The notes under the pieces: generated by a model
Told to the model about the DNA's origin: nothing
The model's input: the letters and a program-made list of their open reading frames with translations, nothing else
Databases searched by the model: none
Assembly (NCBI GenBank): GCA_014529385.2
Contig: CM043955.1
Location: forward strand, 152,196,140 to 152,260,139
From: Adiantum capillus-veneris
Taxonomy: Eukaryota > Streptophyta > Polypodiopsida > Polypodiales > Pteridaceae
Reading direction: 5' to 3'
DNA: 64,000 bases
Shown here: in pieces, positions 1 to 10,781 of the stretch
Numbering within the stretch: the stretch's first letter is position 1
Layout of the letters: each line of letters opens with the position of its first letter
Position numbers and translations under genes: made by a program

Positions 1-565
1 TAGCCAATGGTTTTAGATTTCAGCCCATTGTCCCTCAACAAATCGTCTCAAAGTTTGTGTCGGTGATTGTCCCATTGCGGTCAAGTACTTTGGTAACCAT
101 TTAGCTTCTCTTCGGCCATTTCCCTTGTCGTCAAATGCTCCATTGTTGTACATGCAGCATCGAGATCTGCATTGTTAGCCCTTCGTTCCTCTCCCATCGG
201 GTATACATTTCAGCCCATAGGAGGCCATTAGCAAACCACATCAAGACAGATTCAAAGGTGCATCAAATCAATCTCAAAGGTGCTTCATTACAAATTGTTG
301 TTGTGTGGCAACAATCCCCTTTCGAGTTGGTAGAGTTTCATTGAGTCTTTGCATGGCATGTACATTCCATTTACACGATCAAGAAAATACCACATTAACA
401 AAAATAACAAGGTAGTAGACGCTCTTTCATGATGACCATATGCTGCTTCTGTCACTATTGCTACCTAGCCAGTGGGAAGTTGGTAGGCATAGCGTTTTTT
501 GGCACTGTTAAATGCAATGTTTTTCCTCTGATCATCAAAAACTCAACTCCAGCTAGCTAGCCTTG
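1..565 (+). pseudogene. Degenerate Ty3/Gypsy pol flank (RNase H tail)
   Basis: There is no open frame of useful length here. At 406-429 the plus strand reads NKVVDALS, which resembles the conserved NKVADALS motif at the end of the Gypsy RNase H domain. The integrase fragment that starts near 590 is on the same strand, so both may come from one old element. However, the gap between them is shorter than the usual stretch holding the integrase zinc finger, so a deletion or a junction near 565 is likely. The rest of the segment is unrecognisable. Confidence 0.35.
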
Positions 566-589
566 GGATTGGCATTGGAGATTAGCCCA

Positions 590-1005
590 AGTACCAACAA
601 TTGGCAACACATTGGCCTAACATTTTTGGACAATCATTGACCTCTTTAGCAAACAAGCTCATTTCATTGCACGAGGAAAATCATCAAAGCAGATAGGATG
701 GAAACTCTAATCTTATAGAATACCTTTTGACTGCATGAGATGCCCCAATCTATAGTCAATGACCAAGATCCATGAATGATCAACAAATAAGCTCATTTCA
801 TTCTCACAAGGAAAACCATGAAAGTAGATAGAATGGCAGCTCTATTTTTACAGCATACCTTTTGACTGCATGGGATGCCCCAATCTATAGTCAATAAACA
901 AAATCCATGAATGACAAGCCTCTTTTGGAGAGCTCTTTTTGATAACATCAACACAACATTGAATTTCTCATCGTCATTTCATTTGCAGACAGATGGTCAA
1001 TCATT
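590..1005 (+). pseudogene. Integrase core fragment, Ty3/Gypsy, with internal duplication
   Basis: Translation near 915-1000 gives LFWRALFDNINTTLNFSSSF followed by HLQTDGQS, the Gypsy integrase region that ends in HPQTDGQ. Upstream, degenerate matches to the ISSFH..K and LHGMPQSIV stretch occur twice, because about 133 bp (651-782) is repeated at 784-916. Many stops are present. Near 1005 the homology breaks and minus-strand gag sequence begins, so this is a junction between two remnants. The same fragment recurs at about 10806-11221 as part of the long direct repeat. Confidence 0.7.
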
Positions 1006-1690
1006 TACGTTTGGATTCTCCAAACTCATCACACTAACTCCTGACATTATCAAGACTGTCGCACCACATGCAGTTTTGATTACCACTTCCCCTCCGCAGA
1101 CCACCTTGTTTTCATCAAGATGTTGAACCTTTTTCTTCAAGCTTTACAATTTTCAAATTGATGTTTAACTCCTGGATTCCCTTTACAAGCTCATCCATGA
1201 AAGACTCCTCTAGCTTTGGGGTCTTCTCCTTCAACATCACATGGATCTCTTCTTTTTTTTCTTTCACATCTGTATTCATCCCGACTAATTTGTCCAACCT
1301 TTTTTGTAGCTTCACCACCATATTGACCACTTCAATCACTTCTTTACAATCTGGCGTAGTCGTAGCTCCCATGCTAGATCCTCTAGGAGATCCACTAATT
1401 TGCAGTTTTAAGTCTGCAGCCTACATAATCAATTTTACCTTTTTAAAATTCAAAGCAGTGTTCGGTGGTAGATAACTGACCAAATCTTTTCTCAAATTCT
1501 TGTAGCAACTTGGGTGCAGAAAGCCCCTTATTGTTGTATTGCACCTACTTCTAAAAACTTTTCGGCGTAGCATGCTCCTTATCTTCGAGAAAATATTTGT
1601 CTTTGAGAGCTTTCTTGAACGCCACCCATGTCCCCCCATGCCGATCCGAAGCTCCTAAACCCGTGCCCGTAGTTCATGCACGACTACCAA
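1006..1690 (-). pseudogene. C-family gag fragment with CCHC knuckle
   Basis: Reading from about 1690 down to 1010, the minus strand encodes pieces of a retrotransposon capsid protein in shifting frames: a segment resembling KKALKDKYF and a Lys/Glu-rich coiled-coil-like stretch (MGATTTPDCKEVIEV... at 1372-1115). It ends in CMWCDSLDNVRS followed by a stop, a CX2CX4HX4C zinc knuckle with its last position disrupted. A more readable copy of the same protein is at 3019-2250. Function in an intact element would be RNA packaging into the virus-like particle. This copy is broken by several frameshifts. Confidence 0.55.
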
Positions 1691-2250
1691 CACAAAATTT
1701 TCCACTATTGCTTGCTCATCTTCTCCCTTATCTTCCATAGCCTGTTCATATATTTGTTATAATTTGGTAACATCACGGCCTTCAAACCACCCCACTTTAT
1801 CTCTCACTGTTTGCCTGGCTTTACGAATTGGAGCTTTCATTTCTCTTTCCGAGCTTTGAGTCATCATCTACTGATGGTGAAGATGTTGTTGATGCATAAG
1901 CACAAAAAATTGCTATATCAACAAATTGGCCTGATGACATGGCTAGCTCTACCTACTCCGGTCAATGTTGCATCGGGTTCACCAAATTGTCAGAGTGCGC
2001 GGTTCTCCACAGTCAACCAAGAAAGCACCGGGACTTTGGCTATAGACTGGAGCTTAGCACATGCTCAAACTCGGATAAAAGAGTGCAGATAGACTTAATT
2101 CATGGCTTAAGACACATAATGTTGATTAAAGAGAGTTTAAGAGAGACAAAACTGCAAATAAGAACTCTAATAATTGATTTGATGAAAAGAAACAGAGATT
2201 CAAGAATCAAGAGATTTTGACAACTGATAGTAGATACATCTTAAGATTTT
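1690..2250 (-). other. C-family LTR end and gag leader remnant
   Basis: The reverse strand of this segment matches 40230-40760 on the plus strand. Shared landmarks include the words GCCAAAG..CCGGTGCTTTC, GAGAACCGCGCACTC and GACAATTTG.TGAACCC. It lies just upstream (in element sense) of C-family gag at both loci, so it is read as the LTR end plus untranslated leader of that family. The primer binding site could not be fixed with confidence. Confidence 0.45.
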
Positions 2251-3019
2251 TGATTTCTCTTTTACAATTCCACTACATATGCCTGCTTTGGTATGCCTTT
2301 TGAATTGCATCCCTTGGATCAAAAAAATTCCCCAAATTGCATCGTCATCCAGGCGTTTCGTGCTCTTGATACTTTTCTCGCCCTTCCCTTGTATTCTCTG
2401 ATTGCTCTCAAGAACCAACCTTTCCTTCCATAAAACCACTTCTTTACACTTGGCTTTTGCAGACTCATCACACTCACTCCTGACATGATGAAGACTGTCG
2501 CACCACATGGAGCTTTGATTACCACTTCCCCTCTAAGGATCACCTTTTTTTAATCGAGATGTTGAACCTTTTTCTTCTAGCTTTATATATTTAAAAATGA
2601 TGTTTAACTCATGGATTCCCTTTACAAGCTCATCCATGAAAAACTCCTCTAGCTTTGGGGTCTTCTCCCCTTTAACATTAACTTGACTTCAGCCCTAATT
2701 CCCTTGCTCGATCCTCAAGGAGATCCACTAAGTTTTTTTGCAATTTTAAGTTTGTAGCCTGCACAAACAATTCTACCTTTTTAGAATTCAAAGCGGTATG
2801 TTTCGTGGCAGATAACTGACCAAATATTTTCTTGAATTCTCGTAGAAACTCGGGTGTAGGAAGCCCCTTATTTCCGTGCTGCACCCACTTCAAAAAACTT
2901 TTCTTCGTAACACGCTCCTTATCTTCATGAAAATATTTGTCTTTGAGAGCTTTCTTGAACGCCACCCACGCTACAAACGGAATGCGCGGTTGCCCTACAA
3001 AATACCCAAAATAGCACAT
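2250..3019 (-). pseudogene. C-family gag, second fragment
   Basis: The frame 3019-2678 encodes a recognisable retrotransposon capsid segment: FKKALKDKYFHEDKERVTKK, FLKWV, then LREFKKIFGQLSATKH, KKVELFVQATN and LVDLLEDRARELG. It continues in other frames through a KTPKLEEFFMDELVKGI stretch to a knuckle read as SSMWCDSLHHVRSEC. The first knuckle cysteine is replaced by serine here, while the sister fragment at 1.0-1.1 kb keeps it. The N-terminal end joins an LTR end at about 2957. This is a broken gene. The host family cannot be named beyond an LTR retrotransposon gag. Confidence 0.6.
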
Positions 3020-3060
3020 TGCAATCCATAAAATGGACTAATTGACATACCTGGTGACGA
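2957..3060 (-). mobile_element. Remnant of a D-family-like LTR 3' end
   Basis: The minus strand matches the last about 100 bp of the Copia-type LTR at 40822-41304: GGTATGTCAATTAG, GGATTGCAATGTG, TTTTGGGTATT.TGTAGGGCA and CATTCCGTTTGTAGC. It then runs directly into C-family gag (GTGGGTGGCGTTC). No primer site follows, as expected for a solo LTR or a 3' LTR end. Confidence 0.55.
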
Positions 3061-3170
3061 AGGAAATTTGGAATGGCAGCCTCTACACCAAAACAAACTC
3101 CATTGCGCCACAAGGGAAATGAGATGAGGGCACCACCTAGTCTTGGAAGCGTGGACTAGGACTGCTACAC

Positions 3171-3174
<4 letters not shown>

Positions 3175-3243
<69 letters not shown>
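3175..3243. repeat. (GA)n microsatellite
   Basis: About 34 uninterrupted GA units are visible. Confidence 0.98.
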
Positions 3244-3245
<2 letters not shown>

Positions 3246-3592
3246 ACTATGAATGAAGAATTAAACTTAGTGTGTGTACAAGGAATGGATAACTTCAAAC
3301 ACTCCCAACACAAATAGCATGTAGATTACTAAACAACCACTCAAGGATTAGCCAAAATCACATCAAGCACTCTCACACACACATAAAAGATTTCTCTTAA
3401 TTAACATAAGTAAGAGGAGGGGAGGTTACTAGCATGAAACAATTTGCACTCTAGAATGTGCAAGAATAGAGTGAATGAATGAGCTTTATGGACTCATGGT
3501 GAGTGATACAAAGACTCAATGGGGCTGAGGGAGGCTTGAAATTACAAAGGGGAAGGCCTCTTTATATAGGAAAGAGAGTGATTAGGAGTGAG
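3244..3592. other. Non-coding spacer, central part of left long repeat
   Basis: No gene is seen. It differs completely from the corresponding central part of the right long repeat (12971-14255). A TATATA box-like stretch lies near 3560. Confidence 0.5.
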
Positions 3593-4543
3593 GTTAAGAT
3601 CCAAGTGTAATTTGTACAAATGAAGCTTGATTAGGGACATTCAACCAATGAAGAAGCTCCTTCCAAGTGATTTGTTGACCAATTTGCAACTAATTGGCTC
3701 CGTCATCACTTGTGTTGTCTTCACTCCTTCCTCCATAGCTTGAGTCCAAGAGCTTCCTTATTTTAAAATATAAAGAATCTAAATAAAATCAATACATATC
3801 TAGTAATAATAGGAAGGGGTTGAATGAGAACTTATGAATTACAACAAGATTAAGCATGACTTGAGAGGTGATTAGAAGAGGAATTTGTGATGGTTTTTTG
3901 AGCTTGAGAGAGAGGAGGAAGGAGGGGAGGGTGAGAAGACTAATGGCCGATTTTTAGAGAAGGTCTCAATGTGGAAAAGGAAGGGTGTGTGTGTAAAGGT
4001 AGAGGGGGTGGTCTCCACCACAGTTGAAAAACTGGCGTCCTCCATTTTGGCCATATCTCCTAGACCGTAGATGCAAAAATTATTAAAAAAATATGGTCAG
4101 AATCTCCAGCTCATCAGCTACAACTTTGATGAAGACAAATTTTCTTGGATCGGAGTGGAAGTATTGTTTAAAAATCCAGCAAAATCATGTGTCTGGTTCC
4201 TTCCTTTACCAAGTCTTCCACTTGGGTCCCATCTGTTTGAATCATCATATGGCTCCAAAGCCATGATGATATGAGCCACTCATGACCCTTGAATCATGGG
4301 TGCATGGCTCCACAACCACATCATATCTTTTCTTTTCACATTTACATATTTTCCCTTCCCTTTACCACTAGGTTCTCCCTCTACCTTTCACCTCCGGTGA
4401 ACTAGTCAAGAAAAAATTCCCATCAAATCATTTTTTTAATTTTTCCAAGAGGTTGTTCTCACTCTTTCTTTTATTGTAAAACTCTAGAAGCAAGGAAAAC
4501 CAACAAAATATAGTAAACAAAAATTTGTGATAGGCTCGGATCA
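3593..4543 (-). repeat. Direct repeat B, left copy: start of the 3' LTR of the Tat-like element
   Basis: Near-identical to 14256-15197. On the minus strand it begins TGATCCGAGCCTATCAC, a TG start, immediately next to a polypurine tract at 4544-4558. This fixes the LTR edge of the element whose pol genes follow. Confidence 0.75.
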
Positions 4544-4558
4544 TAGCCCCCCCAAACC
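4544..4558 (-). promoter_or_regulatory. Polypurine tract of the Tat-like element
   Basis: The minus strand reads GGTTTGGGGGGGCTA directly before the LTR start TGATCC. This is the expected position and composition for the plus-strand primer in reverse transcription. Confidence 0.7.
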
Positions 4559-4571
4559 TGGCTAGGGGTAT

Positions 4572-5777
4572 TTATGCCTCTAGCCTACTTTCTTGAGCTG
4601 ACCTTATCCTGATGTGATAAGGCTTTAGATGCCATCCATTTGTCCTGGTCTTGTGTACTTTACCATCAATGTCTTGAAGTCTGTAAGATCCATTTTTGAA
4701 CTTTTTGGTGACCAAGAACGGGCCTTCCCATCGAAAAAGAAACTTTCCATCCTTACGAGTGTCGAAGTGATTGTCATATCGAAGCACCAGAGATCCCTTT
4801 TTGATGTCTTTGGATGCTTTCTTTTTGTTGAACTTTTCTCTTTGCTTCTCTGCTTCTTGAGAATAGTGGTTGATGGCTTCTTCACGATCCAATTGCAGCC
4901 TCTCTAGATCCATGATCCTTTGATGTGCTTTCTCCTTTTGAGAGCCTACCTGGCTACCCAATATTCGAAGACTTGTTCACTTCACTTCAATGGGCAAAAG
5001 CGCCTCCTTTCCATAAACCAAATGAAAGGGTGTGTACCCTAATGTGGTTTTGAAGGAGGTTCTATAGGCCCATAGAGCTCCATTTAGGTGTTTGTCCCAA
5101 TCTTGGCGCCTGGCATGTACCTGTTTGGTGAGAATTTTGCAAATGATTCCATTTACCTTTTCCACCAAACCATTGCACTGAGGGTAGTAAGGAGTAGAGT
5201 GTTGATGCTGAATATTTAGCTTCTGCATGAGTTCTCCTACCAAGTCTGCTCTAAACCCTCGTCCTCTATCAGATAGTATTTCAAGAGGGGTGTCAAACCG
5301 GCAACAGATGTGGTCAAAGATGAACTGACTCACATCCTTAGCAGTAATTCTATTGGTCGGCATAGCCTCAGCCCATCTAGTCATGTAGTCTACTCCCATG
5401 ATGATGTACTCTTTACCTGAGTGAGTGCGTGGTAGAGGCCCTATGGCATCAATTCCCCACTTCTCAAAGGGCCCATATACCTTTATTGGGTTCTGAGGTT
5501 CAGCTATGAGCCGTCGTGGTCCTGCTTTCTGACATTCATCACATGTTTGACACCAGTATTTGACATCACGATGAAGACTTGGCCAAGTAAACCCAGCTTG
5601 TAGAACCTTTCTACTAGTGACGTCGTGTGCAAAGTGTCCTCCGCACATATCATCGTGACAAGCTTTTAAAATCTCTTCAATTTCACTCTTCAAAGGCACT
5701 CTCCTAAGCACACCATCCTTACCAAGACAATACAAGTTATCATTTACTATGTGATACCTGGTAGCCTTCCTAGCTAA
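4572..5777 (-). pseudogene. Integrase of the Tat-like element (one internal stop)
   Basis: This is the DNA-joining enzyme of the element, working in the nucleus on the linear cDNA. The zinc-binding region is seen as HDDMCGGHF followed by CQTCDEC (HHCC). The catalytic core shows the DDE triad: D in WGIDAIGPLP, D in LSDRGRGF, E in GLVEKVNG. The C-terminal part (4961-4572) carries a GPY/F-type module (FRWEGPFLV...GSYRLQD) with no obvious chromodomain. A TGA at 4977-4979 separates the core from the C-terminal part in the same frame, and a TAG at 5778-5780 separates integrase from RNase H, also in frame. Without those two codons it would be one polyprotein. The ATG-less start is therefore not real. 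Confidence 0.88.
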
Positions 5778-6782
5778 CTATCGCCTTTCCCCTGCATTCA
5801 AGTGTTTAGGAGCCTCTCCTTGCTCCAGAATGTGCATAATATCTTCTAAGTCCTCCTTGCCTTGCTGAAGTGGAAGTTTGATGGCCACTGCTCCCACTAT
5901 TGACTCATTTAACTTCGATGATGCTAGGTGGTCTGCATCCTTGTTCTGGTCTCTTGGCACATGATGTACTTGTGCCTCCCTAAATCTCCTCATAAGAGCT
6001 TTGGCTTCTCTCATTTTAGTAGAGAGACTGGCATTTTTGCAAGCCCATGTACCTTGCATTTGCCTTACCAAAAGCATGGAGTCACCAAAAGCATTTAATC
6101 TCTTAATTGAATTATCGAGACACCAACAAAGGCCATGAATTAGAGCTTGATATTCTGCTTCATTGTTGGAGTGGACATCTTCTAGAGTGATCCCTTCACC
6201 ATGGATCCTCTCTCCCAATGGAGATAAGACCACGATGCCTGCAGCTGCCTTATCCTTGGTTCTCTTGTATGCTCCATCAAAGTAGAGGCTATAAGCATTG
6301 ACCAAAGCCTCTAGAGCTGGAGGTGGTGGAAGTTCCTTTCTCTTCACATAGAAAACTTTTTCATAGCACTTGTTTGTTAAAATGTCGGCTAAGCATGCTC
6401 GAGTTGTTCTTTCAACCTGTATTGTATAATCAAACTCTTGAAGTCGCACCACCCACTTTGCTATTTTGTCAGAGATTTCCATATGTTGTAGTGCATAGGG
6501 AAACATATCCTCCACAGTGATAATTACAAACCTCTTCGGCAACAAGTATGGCCGAAATTTGGTTACCGCAAACATGAGAGCTAACACTAGCTGTTCCATC
6601 AGGGTGTACGCCTTCTCTGTGTTTTCCATGAGGCGGCTAGCAAAATACACAGGCCTCATAAAGGATGTTTTTGGATCTTTTTGTAGGAGGGCAGCACCAA
6701 TGGCCTCTTCTCCCACACTAGGGTTTACAAAGAATGTTTCTTCCCAACAAGGTTGGAGGATTACAGGGAGTGGCCCTAACAT
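5778..6782 (-). pseudogene. Dual RNase H region of the Tat-like element
   Basis: Residues 1 to about 140 form the ordinary Gypsy RNase H, with FVNPSVGEEAIGAALLQKD and later YALQHMEISDKIAKWVVRLQ. Residues about 165-290 form a second, plant/archaeal-type RNase H with the expected acidic residues: D in YFDGAYK, E in NNEAEYQALIHGL, D in AFGDSMLLV and D in NKDADHLASS. Carrying both is characteristic of the Tat lineage. The product would remove the RNA strand during reverse transcription. Its frame (-) is shared with integrase but differs from RT upstream, so a frameshift lies at about 6782-6820. It ends at an in-frame TAG. Confidence 0.85.
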
Positions 6783-6816
6783 TTTTTTAATCTCTCTAAA
6801 ATGCCCATCACTTTCT

Positions 6817-7902
6817 TCACTCCAAACAAGCGTCTCTTGACGTCAGCTGTTGTAGAGGAAATATCACTTGGGAGAGTAAGTGTATGAATCTACTCAAATA
6901 TCTTAGCTTTTGCAAGAAAGAGATTAATTGTTTGATGGAAGTTGGGGAAGGTAGATTTAGCAATGTTTCTATATTTTCAGGATCTACCTCAATTCCATCA
7001 ATGGACACTACATGCCCCAATAGTATAACCTTGCTTTCCCCAATGTGACATTTGTCCTTGTTTAGTTGTCCACCCAGCTTAGCTAAATGAGTAAATCCTT
7101 CATCAATCTTGCTGAGATGCATACTTTTGGAGCTGTAAATACAAAAGTCATCTATGAAAACCCTTATGGACTTACCAAAGTAAGGTTGGAAGACCATGTT
7201 CATGAATCGTTGAAAGGTGGCTGGAGCGTTGGTGAGACCAAAAGGCATGACTTGAAATGCAAAACAGCCCCATGGTGTGATGAAAGTAGTCTTTTTCTGG
7301 TCCTCCTCTGCAATGCGTATTTGAAAGTAGCCAGAGTAGCCATCACACACTGTGTATCGCTCATGGCCTGCTACTTCATTTAGAATCTCATCTTGAGATG
7401 GGAGAGGGAAGTGGTCCCTCTTTGTTGCAGCATTTAGTGGCTTGTAATCCATGCACACTTGCCATTTACCATTCTTCTTTGGCCTCACCACTACTGGGGA
7501 GACCCATTCTGAATCTTCTACTGGGTATATGAATCCTGCTTCTAAGAGTCTATTCACCTCGGACAACAATGAATTTTGTTGCACAACTCCTAATCTTCTT
7601 AGTTTTTGTACTACTGGCTTGCTCCCTTCTTTTAGATGGATATGATGCTTCACTGCAGTGACACCTCTAATGTGAGTGTAATCAGAAATAAACAATGATG
7701 CATGCTTCTTGAGAACATTTACATAACCCTCCTTTTCTTCTTCCTTTATATCCTTGGATAACATCTTCTCTAGGCTGTCATCCCACACATTCTCCATTTG
7801 GATCCTTGGGTTGTCTTCTGATGAGGTAGTTTCCTTTATGGTGACGCCCATGACTTCGAGAGTGCTATCACTCTCTTCACTTGAACTCTCTTCCTCATCC
7901 AT
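6817..7902 (-). pseudogene. Reverse transcriptase of the Tat-like element
   Basis: The 361-codon open stretch contains a canonical Gypsy RT: VKHHIHLKEGSKPVVQKLRR, SEWVSPVVVRPKKNGKWQVC, motif A with D in VCDGYSGYFQI, MPFGLTNAPATFQRFM, and the catalytic FIDD box in VFIDDFCIYSS, followed by LLGHVVS. FIDD instead of YVDD fits the Athila/Tat side of the Gypsy tree. The acidic N-terminal Ser/Glu stretch (EEESSSEESDST) is the linker from protease. A frameshift near the gag-protease end and another before RNase H show the copy is inactive. Confidence 0.9.
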
Positions 7903-8053
7903 GGATGAGGAGCATCCACTTGAGCTCCACTCATCAGCTGACGTCTCTATTTCAAGGTTCTCTTGTCACCCATTCTTCAAGTTATAAACCACCTTCCGAC
8001 TATGGCCACCCACGCGAGGCCTCAACTCCAAGTCTCCTGTTGCCCAATCTTGC

Positions 8054-9769
8054 CTAGCTCCTATACCCATGAGCCAAGGTCGTCCTAAAATAAGGGGGTA
8101 TCCTTCTCCCTTTACTGGCAATCACATAAGCATCAACCTCTGTAGTGATTCCAAAAACAGAAACTCTCAAAGCTTTCATTACACCCACACAAGTGACAGA
8201 GACATTATTGGCCATTTTTTCCCTAAAGTTTGATGATTCCATTACCTCTAAACCCAATTGATGCATTAGCTTTTTTGTCATGACACAAACCTCTGCTCCA
8301 CTGTCAATGTAAGTTTTTGGAATCCGTTGTCCCTTGATTTGAGCCTCCACCAAAGGCACTATATCCTTGAGACCATATGCTTTGATTACACTTACTAGCT
8401 TACTTCGCTTTGCCCTCGTGCTCACCATTTTTGACCATTGTCGTTGAAGCTTTGGGGAGATATGAAGTAGTTGTGGCCAAGTAATCTTTGGTCCTTGTGA
8501 ACTCACATCAGCTGTCAAGTCATAAGGTTGTGTCCGAGATCCCATAGGGAAATCAGAGATGTCAATTTGAGACCTAGTACGGGTCTTTCTCTTCTTGGCT
8601 TCATCTTTAGTTGCCCAAGATGTACTTGCTTCATTGCTTGTATCCTTGCTTGTTTCTTTACTTACTTCATCTTGGACACGCACACGTTTGATAGGCATTG
8701 TAGCCACTTCATCTATCTTCATCTTCCCTTTAGCTATTTCTTCCTGGTTGCTTCTGCCCTTGAGGACCTCCTCCATCCTTATGATGCTCACATTTGGTTG
8801 AGTAGCAGGGGCTGGAGCTTGAGCATGAGGTGGCTGCAAAATTTGAGGTTGCGGTTGCTCTTGTGCTTGAGCTCTAGCACGGGGAGGACTTACTTGTTGT
8901 CGAGGACCTCTGACAAGGTAGTCATATCTTCTGGGATGAGGGCAATTATACATGCCGTGGCCATTTTCCCCACAATTGTAACACAACATTTCCCTTGATT
9001 GACGTCGCATTGGTGGCCGATTCCCACCATTTCCCTCAATAGGCCTTCTTGCACCCTGCACAAGATTTACTCTCAACCCCTCTAGCTGGTTTGTGAGATT
9101 GTTTATTTGTTGGAGCATATCTTCTTGTTGACCTCTATTGAGGTCTGGTGCATTAGGCACATTTGGAGGTATGTGAGAAGCTTCCATAGTTGTGATATTG
9201 CCTCCCAAAGCTAGCTGGCCAGCTTGGGCTTGATAGAGAATCTTTCTATTCTTTTCCCTAGCAATTCTTAAGGCATCTTCAAAAGTATTTGGAAATTTTC
9301 TCTTTACCTTCTCCCTTATCAAGGGGTACAATCCTGAGATAAATCTATCCTTTTGGAGGCAATTAGGAGCTCGCTCACCAGGGTTTAGTGAGTCTGACCA
9401 TTGCCCCCAAAGTTTCAGAAAACCTTCCTCATAGGTTGCATAACCATGAGGGTCAACTTGATGAAGGGCCAGAAGCCGTTGCCATAGTTCTTCTGCCGAA
9501 TTGGCTCGTTGAAATCTTCGTAGGAAAGCCGCCTTCAATCCCTCCCAATCAGCTCTTTGGGTTGGATCTAGAGCCTAGAACCAGACCCTAGCTTCTTCTT
9601 TGAGCACCAAAGGAAAAGCTCTCAATTTCAATGCTTCGTCATCCCTCCTAGAGACAAGGAAAGCCATCTCCAAGTTATCCAAAAAATCCCCAACATTTTC
9701 CCCACTACGCCCAAAAAAATTAGGGAAAGCCATCATAAAATGGGTTGCCTTCCTCTCAATACAGCACAA
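8054..9769 (-). pseudogene. Gag-protease of the Tat-like element (one internal stop)
   Basis: The capsid region starts in the 9769-9575 stretch (NFFGRSGENVGDFLDNLEMA) and continues after an in-frame TAG at 9575-9577 with LKAAFLRRFQRANSAEELW and KDRFISGLYPLIREKVKRKF. A CCHC zinc knuckle follows (CYNCGENGHGMYNC), then a Pro/Gln-rich linker, then an aspartic protease with IDSGAEVCVMTKK. Downstream, beyond a frameshift near 8054-8100, the protease end ILGRPW is still visible. These products would form and mature the particle. The single stop and the frameshift mark a dead copy. Confidence 0.85.
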
Positions 9770-10220
9770 AGATGAAAACGTCTAGGCCCAAATCATATCT
9801 TATTAAGGGTAGAATAAATGGATTGATAGATGCATTAATCTCAGCTAGACGACGAGGGCCTAGTAAGTTCCTTATGATGTTTTGGAACCTAAGCTTTGTG
9901 CTAGCTATTATATACACAGTTTGTCTAGCAAGAGATTGGAAAGGTCCATATAAATCCCTATGATTCATGGAGTATGCTTAAAGCAAGATGAAGATGTGAA
10001 CATCAAAAGATACATTATACTCCAAAATAGGAAATATTATAGGGTCAAGGGACAACAATATCTCTCTCAACCTCTCAGCTCCAAAATAGAAGACCAATCT
10101 TTGTTGGAAAAAAATCTTTCTATCAATGCGCACATTCACCCTAATATTCTAAACTGATTGAAAGTTGTAGAAAATGGGATTATTCATTGGTGCATTAAAT
10201 ACAAACTTCAATGAAGCACT
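9770..10220 (-). other. Leader region between extra ORF and gag
   Basis: No conserved coding sequence is recognised. A 70-codon minus-strand open frame (9968-9756) lacks any familiar motif. Confidence 0.4.
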
Positions 10221-10724
10221 TCATTGAAGTTGATCTCTCTTGGATCCCACCATTTGAGAGATGTGAAGAATTTGCTCACCAGTGATTAGCCTAGCTTTGG
10301 TGTGACCATCTTTAGCTTTGTAGAGTTCATAGGGTTCAATGGCTACCCTCTCAACCACCTTGAGCCTTCTTGCTAGTAGTAGTTGGAGTGCATCACCATA
10401 TGTAGCCTCTTGCCAATACCGCACCCCATTGATGTGTAGCTCCCCCTCCAAAAACTTGTTAATACCCGAGTTTGAGAGTGCTTTCACCACCTGAAGTCGA
10501 GGCTTCAAAGGAAGTGCCTTCACACTAGCCACAAAGCACTCAACACAATGCTTTGACCTAGGGACTTGATGACTACAAGATTTTCCTTGAAGCAAAGAAG
10601 GGTGTGTGTAGTTAACTCCCTTTACCCGCATACGTGCCGTTTGTCGATAAAGACGCTTCTTTTCTCGAGCTTCTTGGGGAGACCATAGTGGAAGTCTCGG
10701 AGAATTTGATGCATCTTCCTTCAT
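10221..10724 (-). CDS. Extra ORF upstream of gag in the Tat-like element
   Basis: The 167-codon frame starts at ATG 10724, only 27 bp inside the primer-site motif, and is open to its stop although the rest of the element is broken. The N-terminal third is rich in Arg and Lys (SPQEAREKKRLYRQTARMRV). The C-terminal part reads GVRYWQEATYGDALQLLLAR and GHTKARLITGEQILHISQMV. I recognise no domain. Ogre-type Tat elements carry an ORF of unknown function in this position, so that is the best comparison. It could be a chance frame, but the size and composition argue for coding. Confidence 0.55.
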   Translation of the reverse strand: MKEDASNSPRLPLWSPQEAREKKRLYRQTARMRVKGVNYTHPSLLQGKSCSHQVPRSKHCVECFVASVKALPLKPRLQVVKALSNSGINKFLEGELHINGVRYWQEATYGDALQLLLARRLKVVERVAIEPYELYKAKDGHTKARLITGEQILHISQMVGSKRDQLQ

Positions 10725-10750
10725 AGGATTGACAGAGCGCTGCTTGAGAA

Positions 10751-10769
10751 CTCCTCCGTGGGGGCACCA
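10751..10769 (-). promoter_or_regulatory. Probable primer binding site of the Tat-like element
   Basis: The minus strand reads TGGTGCCCCCACGGAGGAG, starting with the TGG expected opposite a tRNA CCA end. It sits 5 nt inside the LTR edge TGACGAAGG (plus strand, 10775). The matching tRNA was not identified. Confidence 0.5.
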
Positions 10770-10781
10770 ATTTATGACGAA

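Larger units (their letters stand above)
566..2758. repeat. Long direct repeat A, left copy
   Basis: This segment is near-identical to 10782-12970. Both copies contain the same mosaic: a plus-strand integrase fragment, a junction, then minus-strand C-family gag, leader and LTR-like sequence and a second gag piece. The mosaic therefore existed before the duplication. With repeat B (3593-4543) it appears to form the left (3') long terminal repeat of the minus-strand Gypsy element whose pol lies at 4.6-9.8 kb. Confidence 0.8.

Noticed and set aside
1158-1475. 105-codon plus-strand ORF (and its copy at 11374-11691)
   Set aside because: It lies antisense to recognisable minus-strand gag sequence, so it is a shadow frame.
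8528-8998. 156-codon plus-strand ORF rich in Cys, Leu and Phe
   Set aside because: Antisense of the gag-protease linker and zinc knuckle on the minus strand.
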